Of a stretch of DNA of 64,000 nucleotides, positions 58,501 to 64,000 are shown one piece after another. Position numbers and translations under genes: made by a program. This DNA comes from Pterobdella sp. o SKG-2022. Its lineage: Eukaryota > Annelida > Clitellata > Hirudinida > Piscicolidae. The stretch's first letter is position 1, and every line of letters begins with the position of its first letter. The notes beneath the pieces were generated by a model that was not told the origin of the DNA, searched no databases, and saw nothing but the letters and a program-made list of their open reading frames with translations. The DNA lies in assembly GCA_964035795.1 (NCBI GenBank), contig OZ038321.1:20102283-20166282 (forward strand). The letters run 5' to 3'.

Positions 58501-59723
58501 ATTTCATAAGTGATGTATTTTAAACGTTGCCAATACTGACCAGGTCCGGTGATTGGACTAGAATACCATGGAGAAAACTGTCGACATTATTGTCAAGAAA
58601 CTCTTGTTACTGTATCTAAAGGTTAGTTTTGAGGTTTTTGTCAATCAAGTATTTTTTCGATTTCGTAATGCTATGACGCCCATCATGTATTAAAATCTTA
58701 ATAATAGTTTTTATCAGCTTTTATAACTTTGGTTTTATTAAATACATTTCCATCAAAATAAGATGTGAATCTCTGGAAAGCAACAAATTGTTGTGTAGGC
58801 ATTAAAGAATGTGTAATTCCATTAAAGTTTCAATAACAGAGTATTACGGAGATTAACTTTCTATATTTCATGCCTTTAACCAAACTGTATCTGAAATGCA
58901 GTTTTTGGAGAATTTAGTAAAATACTGATGTTTATCAGATATTAAACCATTTTTATTAAAAAGTTTAAACATCAATTTTCAAAAGATTGTTCAAAAAATT
59001 GCTATCAATTTACTCGAACATAAATCAAAACTGCAACCCAGAAATACTCAGATAAGCAGGCCTTTTTTGCTACTTGACTTTAAACGCAAACTTACAAGAG
59101 TTCGTTTGCAAAAATAAAATTTAATTAACGTTTGATGCTGTTTCATTGCAATTGATTGAAGCAAAAAAATACTCTAGAAGATTAAAAAATCCACTTAACT
59201 TTTGATATTTGGATATTTTGAGTTCGCTTATATCAGTTTAGCTGTTTGCTTCACAAAATGCTTTGGAAGAAATCGTTTTGAGTTCAATCAAACTTAAAAT
59301 ATTTTTACAGAGCTGAAGATATATCTTCATAATGCATTTTCTATTTAAATTTTTTTCATTAAATTTTGCTTATGCCTATTAAGAACTCAATCCTAAAATG
59401 TGTTCATATGTTTGTTTTTAAAATATATATATTTACTGCCAAGTTCATATAGGAAAAAAATTGTATCCAAGTAGCATTCTTTTATGAATAATAATTTTGG
59501 TTGAAATAATTTTTTTTGAAGAAAATTCAATTTTAATACGAGCATAATTAAGCGTTCAGCTTATGAAACCCGTAATGCCGCAGGTTCCACGGGTCTCGTG
59601 TTCATCAGCAATGCCAAACAGCTATGCCAGCAACAAGTGGAGGTTTTTAGAAGGTTTGCCGAGAACAAATTAGGGAGCATAAAAACACCAGAAGCATTGA
59701 AGAGAAAAGCTGCTAACTGCTGA
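52427..59723 (+). CDS. Seven-exon gene, secreted or type II membrane protein of 258 aa, family not recognised
   Basis: Join 52427-52502, 54772-54926, 55072-55194, 56687-56767, 57091-57190, 58544-58621, 59560-59723. All six junctions agree in phase (1, 0, 0, 0, 1, 1) and every intron is GT-AG. An in-frame TGA directly precedes the ATG. The N-terminus MALKLLGFVSLIILIAVIHY is a signal peptide or type II anchor. The lumenal part holds QLSVYNNFWNFVHD, ETVFGLPDEWQKCGVV, CLVMFFNDGLSHDRARTF, CDFVQGREILLKEDESSELF and GLEYHGENCRHYC. It also holds AYETRNAAGSTGLVFISN and the C-terminal KTPEALKRKAANC. It has about seven Cys in the mature part and NQS, NNT and similar glycosylation sites. None of this matches a family I can name; an ER/Golgi or extracellular role follows only from the N-terminus. 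Confidence 0.8.
52880..53060. other. G+C-rich island open on both strands
   Basis: About 47% G+C in a 28% setting. The plus strand follows a good acceptor (CACAATTTTCACAG) but would stop at once in the phase left by exon 1. The minus strand has a very protein-like 40-codon frame (VYIDIGTAFQDQLLTRYQNL then AVAAARYAEAVKIV) lacking a good acceptor. This could be an exon of an overlapping gene, a pseudogene or a transposon piece. Confidence 0.35.
54528..54650. repeat. 33-bp tandem repeat, about 3.7 units
   Basis: The unit TATCATATTGATAAAATATT plus AATATTACTTTTA restarts at 54561, 54594 and 54627, with a degenerate first unit at 54528. Confidence 0.9.
54772..54926 (+). CDS. Exon 2 of the 52.4-kb gene
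   Basis: Acceptor CAATACTGACAG; 51 codons, QLQRAQLSVYNNFWNFVHDS onward; donor AATCA|GTATTA. Phase 1 to 0. Confidence 0.8.
55072..55194 (+). CDS. Exon 3 of the 52.4-kb gene
   Basis: Acceptor ACCTCACCTCTCAAG; 41 codons KPEIETVFGLPDEWQKCGVV onward; donor GATAAG|GTAGGG. Phase 0-0. Confidence 0.85.
55195..56686 (+). other. Intron 3 of the 52.4-kb gene
   Basis: 1.5 kb. A window at 56224-56299 (PIHDLMSDYICNSGKMKS then stop) follows a good acceptor but is out of phase with the gene. Confidence 0.55.
56687..56767 (+). CDS. Exon 4 of the 52.4-kb gene
   Basis: Acceptor TGAATTCTCGCAG; 27 codons SCLVMFFNDGLSHDRARTFI onward; donor CTCAC|GTAGGC. Phase 0-0. Confidence 0.85.
57091..57190 (+). CDS. Exon 5 of the 52.4-kb gene
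   Basis: Acceptor AAAACCCTTTGTAG; PECDFVQGREILLKEDESSE onward; donor CAAG|GTTGGC. Phase 0 to 1. Confidence 0.85.
57191..58543 (+). other. Intron 5 of the 52.4-kb gene
   Basis: Carries the foldback MITE at 57303-57503; the rest is A+T-rich. Confidence 0.6.
57303..57503. mobile_element. Foldback MITE, family 1 (best copy)
   Basis: Arms 57303-57389 and 57416-57503 are long inverted repeats (CAACAGTTTTCAAAGTCAAT on the left; GGTAAGTATAGCCTTAC at the centre) around a 26-bp loop. The flank TTGCTTATAAGTACATTAGG recurs at the 12.5-kb copy. The left flank (GGTTACCTAATGAAGATATA then AAATATATC) resembles the centre of MITE family 2, so it inserted into or beside that element. No ORF. Confidence 0.88.
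58544..58621 (+). CDS. Exon 6 of the 52.4-kb gene
   Basis: Acceptor CAATACTGACCAG; PVIGLEYHGENCRHYCQETL then VTVSK; donor CTAAAG|GTTAGT. Phase 1-1. Confidence 0.75.
59560..59723 (+). CDS. Exon 7 (terminal) of the 52.4-kb gene
   Basis: Acceptor TTAAGCGTTCAG; YETRNAAGSTGLVFISNAKQ, VEVFRRFAENKLGSIK, KRKAANC-stop. Phase 1 in. Confidence 0.88.
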
Positions 59724-61078
59724 ATGCAGATATAGTTTTTTCAGTTTTAATCAAAAAAGTCAATTTCATTGTTTTATATGTCAGCACAAGATCAAAATAT
59801 TGAAGCCACTAAGCAAAAAAATTCTCAATACCATTTTTCATTCCAGTTTGTTTGTTTGCAGTCGATTCCCTAGTTGTGTATTTCTGAGTTTTGTTCAAAA
59901 TTTCCAGTTATCCAACAATCGTGTTCTAAATGGATTGTAATTATTTGTGTAGCCTTTTAAAACTGCACAAAAACTACTTTTTTCTGCCATTAATTCCTTG
60001 AAATATTTCGGAGTATATTTTTCAATGGAACTTATATAAAATATTTAAAAAATCGTTATTTGATTCAATGCTTTGTTCAATTTATTTTAGTTCATAAGGA
60101 CGTTGAAATGATTTTGAAAAATAAATCTCAAAATCGTTTTGAAAAAATCAGTAAAAAATAAACCTTTATGATATTTACGATAATAGATTCAAAAAAATAA
60201 TGATTAGAGGCCACATCTACGAAAAATGTGATACAATTTTGTTTAATTGCATCGTATAATAACAAGTATATACCTTCATTAAATTTATTAGATAATAAAA
60301 CGTTATAGATCATTAATAATAGTTTACAGTCTGTCATGCAGCACGCAGCGAATGTCAAACATGAGCAGATATATTTTTCAGTTTTGGAAAAATAAAACCT
60401 GTTCTGGTTAAATGGAACTTTATATTACTACAAGGCAAAATATGTAGGATCTAGAAAGCTTTCAAAAACCACGTATTTCTGAAAAGTGAGTTGAAAAACA
60501 GTGTACTGACAAAAACATTTGACAGTTCAAGTTCCAATAGCATAACTTTAAAGTATGAAATTTGATTATAAACTTACATAACAATACACCAAAAATCAAA
60601 ATTTTTGTCTTCAACATAAAATAATATTTTCATTTTGCACAAATAGTTGTTTCCCAGCTTTTTGAAAGCATACGTGTAAATGATCCAGTAAATTAAAATA
60701 TTAGTGATTATAAAGATACATAAATTTGTGCTTGTATAAATGTCGAAAATAGTGGATCCTCAAATTTGTCATTTTCTTCAAATATTGGTTGATATACTTG
60801 CCTTTTAGGTCTATTTCTACTTTATCGAAGAAATTCATTTCTCATAAAATTTTTTGCTTAGATATATTTGGCAATTGTTATTCAGCTTTGAGTTTTAAAA
60901 CCTGGAAGTTTTCATTCAATATTCATTATTTGAGTTGCTTTTATTTATGACTGGTCGTAAATCTCTACTTTAAAACACAGTATACACCAGAGTAAAAATT
61001 TTTCAAACTGAAAATTTATTTTAAAAGTTTGTAATTATGAATCCTTTCTAAAAAATTTAACTTAGTTTTCTTTGAAAG
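59724..61078. other. Convergent intergenic space, nothing clear
   Basis: Separates the 3' ends of the plus gene (59723) and the minus gene (61079). Exon-like windows after TTTGTTTGCAG (59868) and TTTACAG (60319) have no partner. Confidence 0.45.
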
Positions 61079-61179
61079 TCATCTGCGAAATGCTGCTTTG
61101 GATCTTTTTTTGTAAATCTTTCTAATGAGATCACAGTCTTTTAAGTCCATTAGGATTAAACTCCTTTCAATCAAAGCAG
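61079..61179 (-). CDS. Last exon of the 61-64 kb minus gene
   Basis: Acceptor GATGTAAGTAAG; ALIERSLILMDLKDCDLIRK, then IYKKRSKAAFRR-stop. The intron to the previous exon is 137 bp. Confidence 0.6.
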
Positions 61180-63746
61180 CTTACTTACATCCTTCATATT
61201 TACCAAAGTCAAAATATTTTCAACTCGGTTTTGATGGCTTTTTGTATTATACTTCTGATCCTTGATTTGACGTTTCGCTTTTCATAAGACAAAAACCAAT
61301 TCAACTTGTTTGGTACTGTAAAAAACTCTATTGTGAACCAAATTCATGCAAGTTTTTCTCATGTTACAAGCTTTGGGTCGATCGATCTGAATTTTTGAGC
61401 TCAATATTTTCGGCTGGAAATAATCCTCAAAAGCGATGATTGCTGCGCTGAAAACTGGCAAGGCTACATCCTTTTGGGGTAACTAGATTTAGCACACTTC
61501 ACAGTGAAGTTGCGAGTAAGGTAGATAGACTTACAGCTTTGTAAAAACTAATATAAATTCAGATTTTGAGAGACTTTTACTCGTGAATATTTTTGTTCCT
61601 AATTTTTAAATTGCGTTCAAAATTATTTCCTTGCGAGTTTTATTGAGCTTTTTACAGCCTTTTCTTATTTCAACAGCTATTTTATTAAAGCTGATTCACT
61701 AAATTTTTTTACTCATTGTTTGAACGTTATTCATTCAAACAAAACTCAAACTTAATAAATCTTATAATACCAAAAAAAAAGACTTTTTTTTTGCAGACAT
61801 TGTATGTTTTTTAAAATATATATATCAGAAATATAAGCAATAATCTTGATTTGAACGTTTTATACTTTTCCTGCTAGATACGTTCTATAATTAGTCGTAG
61901 ATATAAAAAAGGATCATATTTCAATCGAATTATTTTGTATTTGAGTAAGTTCCATCTATAGTTTAAATTTCCAAAATTTGAAAAAGATTGCTTAAATCTT
62001 TAAATAGCATCTCTCAGCTATTCCTCATTGTATGAACACAGTGCAGTTAGTTCAGCCCTCAGTGAATTCTTAAACTTGTAATATCATTTTTCTGCCTCTA
62101 AGTGGTGCAAAAAAAATTTGGAGCAAAATTTTTGATCACAGTTTTTAAACTCGCATGAAATTTAAAACTTAAAACTTTCTATTGGAAATGTCTCACAAAT
62201 TAAGGAGATAATTATCAAATGAATAAACACAGTGATAATTTCATAATGACAAGTGATGAAGCGATGTAGTGTTATGAAGTGATGTTGAACTTTTCTTTGC
62301 CAGGGGAATCCATATAGATGCACCAAATATTTTTTTGAGAAGGTACTTTGTGCGAGTCCAGAAGTTTCTTGCATGCAATTGCTTTCTCTGGACCAAAATA
62401 ACCTCTGTTGGTTGTTTTGTTGTTGTTAAATTTTTTTAAATCTGTTTTTTCATTTAAAAAATCTTAGGTTGGAAGTCTGAATTTAGAAATTTTTTCATAA
62501 TGAAACCATGGATTTGGTTTTAGAAATTATACAAGAAATATGAATTGCTTTTTTTGACAACTCGTAATCGTTTGAATACAAAGAATGTCATAAATGTACT
62601 GCAAATGTTCGACTTTTGAATTTCAAATACTTCTCCGAAAACCAACAGCTTTCCTTTAAACTATTCAATTTCAAAATTTAAAATAGTCAGTTCAATGTTC
62701 CTTACTTTTGTAAGTTTTTCCAAAGGTTTGAAAATTGAATGATGAAATATAAAAAACAACATAAGGCAATAAAAGTCAACCTGAAGAACTCAAAAAGTAG
62801 TATCAAATGATTTCTCTTAGTAAGGTTCAAAAAACTTACGGTGGAAAAGATGAAAGCAACTTTTTGAAAATCCAAAGTTAATAATAAACATTTTGAACTT
62901 TGAAAAAGCTAGAAAACTGTTTGTACAACAAAAAAGTGAAATATATGTGACTTTATAATGAAAATTCAGTATTCAAGCTCTATTTTAGACTATACAAAAT
63001 AATTTGCTTCGAGGTGTGTTCTACAATTATAACTATCTTTCAAGCACTTTTATACATAAAAATAATTATCTTACATGTAGAAAAAATTTTTCGCAAACTT
63101 AGACCAAAGTTCGTTTATAAAAATCAAAGTTTTGTCTGGAAACATAAAATTTCCAAAACTTTGAAAAATAAAGTTGTTTAAAAAATATGTTTTCAACTTT
63201 CTGAATGACTTTGTAAATTTTTCATCAAAGTATTCAAGTTTTGAAATTAAATTTTGTAAGATGAGGACAAAGAAAGGTATAAAAAAATGCTCATTTTACT
63301 ACTCAGAAATATTTACCGCTGTTTTTAACACACTTAACGAAATTTTAACTAAAATATTTAATCATTTAAATTTTTGTAAAAAATAATGAAATCATAATGT
63401 TATAAGTATTGTTGGAAGGATTTTAACAGTTATATAATAAAATCATTTATTATTAACCGTATTTTTTCTGGTTCTATATAAAATTATTATTTGAAGAATT
63501 TTTTCTAAAAACTTTTATTATAATTAATCTGCTTCATAAATCATCTCATTCCATGCTTAACAACATAATAAAATTTCATTCTGTTATTTTTTCAAAAAAA
63601 GGGTTTATTAAAGTGTTTTCTAGGATAAAGACCGTAATTGAAAGTTAAAACACTTGCAAAAGCATTTGAACTCACTGCAAAATATGGTCCTCAACAGATA
63701 GGTTTTCATTGGTTTGTAAATGTGCGATGAGAAGTTTAGTGTTGGC
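61079..63746 (-). CDS. 3' part of a minus-strand gene running off the right edge, family unknown
   Basis: Exons 63746-63676, 61447-61317 and 61179-61079 join in phases 2 and 1. The frame reads ANTKLLIAHLQTNENLSVED, then AAIIAFEDYFQPKILSSKIQ, IDRPKACNMRKTCMNLVHNR, then ALIERSLILMDLKDCDLIRK and a basic end KKRSKAAFRR-stop. Acceptors TTTTTTATGCAG and CAGTTTTCAG and donor GTGAGT are strong. The window edge (63982-64000, reading EGEPVM before GTGGGT) may be the next 5' exon in phase 0. An alternative last exon at 62404-62272 is also phase compatible. The gene converges on the 52.4-kb gene. No known domain was recognised. Confidence 0.68.
61317..61447 (-). CDS. Internal exon of the 61-64 kb minus gene
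   Basis: Acceptor CCTTGCCAGTTTTCAG; 43 full codons; donor TTACA|GTACCA. Phase 2 in, 1 out. Confidence 0.7.
62272..62404 (-). CDS. Alternative last exon of the 61-64 kb minus gene
   Basis: After CAACCAACAG the minus strand reads GYFGPEKAIACKKLLDSHKV, PSQKNIWCIYMDSPGKEK, FNITS-stop. Phase 2 in, so it can follow 63676 directly and would replace the two downstream exons. The acceptor is A/C-rich rather than T-rich. It could instead be the end of another gene. Confidence 0.5.
63676..63746 (-). CDS. Exon of the 61-64 kb minus gene
   Basis: Acceptor ATGAATTTTTTATGCAG; ANTKLLIAHLQTNENLSVED then HIL; donor TTGCA|GTGAGT. Phase 0 in, 2 out. Confidence 0.75.
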
Positions 63747-63981
63747 CTGCATAAAAAATTCATGCCGTTATGCTTCCAACGTCATCACAGATTATCATAT
63801 GTAAAAGCTTACATAAAACAAATTCGAAATAAATATTTATAGTTCTTTTACTTCCAACTAAAAATGTTCAGCTACTCACACCAAACAACAAACACATAAA
63901 ATAAATTTGAATTCAAAGCATTTTTATTTTTTTAATTTTTAACCAAAACGTTAAGAAAAAACACAATACAATTTCACCCAC

Positions 63982-64000
63982 CATCACTGGCTCCCCTTCT
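63982..64000 (-). CDS. Possible partial exon at the window edge
   Basis: Minus strand reads EGEPVM then GTGGGT; phase 0 fits the exon at 63746. Too short to judge alone. Confidence 0.3.

Noticed and set aside
58434..58577. 47-codon minus frame (SPITGPGQYWQRLKYITYE...) that looks like a terminal exon
   Set aside because: It overlaps exon 6 of the plus gene on the other strand, and the minus gene to the right already ends at 61079. Most likely a chance antisense frame.

Overview
The window is eukaryotic, almost certainly from an invertebrate animal. It is roughly 72% A+T. The genes are split by introns with GT-AG, GC-AG and AT-AC ends. It also holds many decayed LINE fragments, tRNA-derived SINEs and foldback MITEs. 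I cannot name the species. There is no operon, CRISPR array or prokaryotic feature. One 200-bp run of N (50803-51002) is an assembly gap.

Most real exons are short, so long open frames mislead here. I rebuilt the genes by hand from splice sites, phase matching and protein-like reading. Layout: (1) 1-9.3 kb: a small minus-strand ORF with a signal-like N-terminus and an upstream TATA box, an isolated minus exon, a tentative plus-strand gene, and a LINE fragment at 8.1-9.2 kb. (2) 12.1-24.8 kb, plus strand: a complete four-exon peptide GPCR (321 aa), interrupted by a GC-AG intron inside the DRY codons. Its first intron holds a decayed LINE with a restriction-like endonuclease. (3) 26.3-27.75 kb: a GC-rich LINE fragment. 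(4) 28.2-37.8 kb, minus strand: a complete five-exon ciao2b (FAM96B/MIP18, cytosolic iron-sulfur assembly). Its first intron is a U12-type AT-AC intron. (5) 37.98-41.7 kb, plus strand: a probable small membrane-protein gene starting 158 bp from ciao2b, head to head. (6) 42.9-49 kb: more LINE relics, a minus-strand gene tail at 45.9-46.7 kb and plus-strand exons near 48.2 kb. (7) 52.4-59.7 kb, plus strand: a seven-exon gene for a 258-aa secreted or type II membrane protein that I do not recognise. (8) 61.1-63.7 kb, minus strand: the 3' part of another gene, running off the right edge and possibly having two alternative last exons.

The genes show no common pathway. Functionally the clear ones are a neuropeptide-type receptor and a CIA-complex subunit. 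The most unusual points are the minor-spliceosome intron in ciao2b, the GC-AG intron in the receptor, the head-to-head pair around ciao2b, and the unrecognised seven-exon gene.
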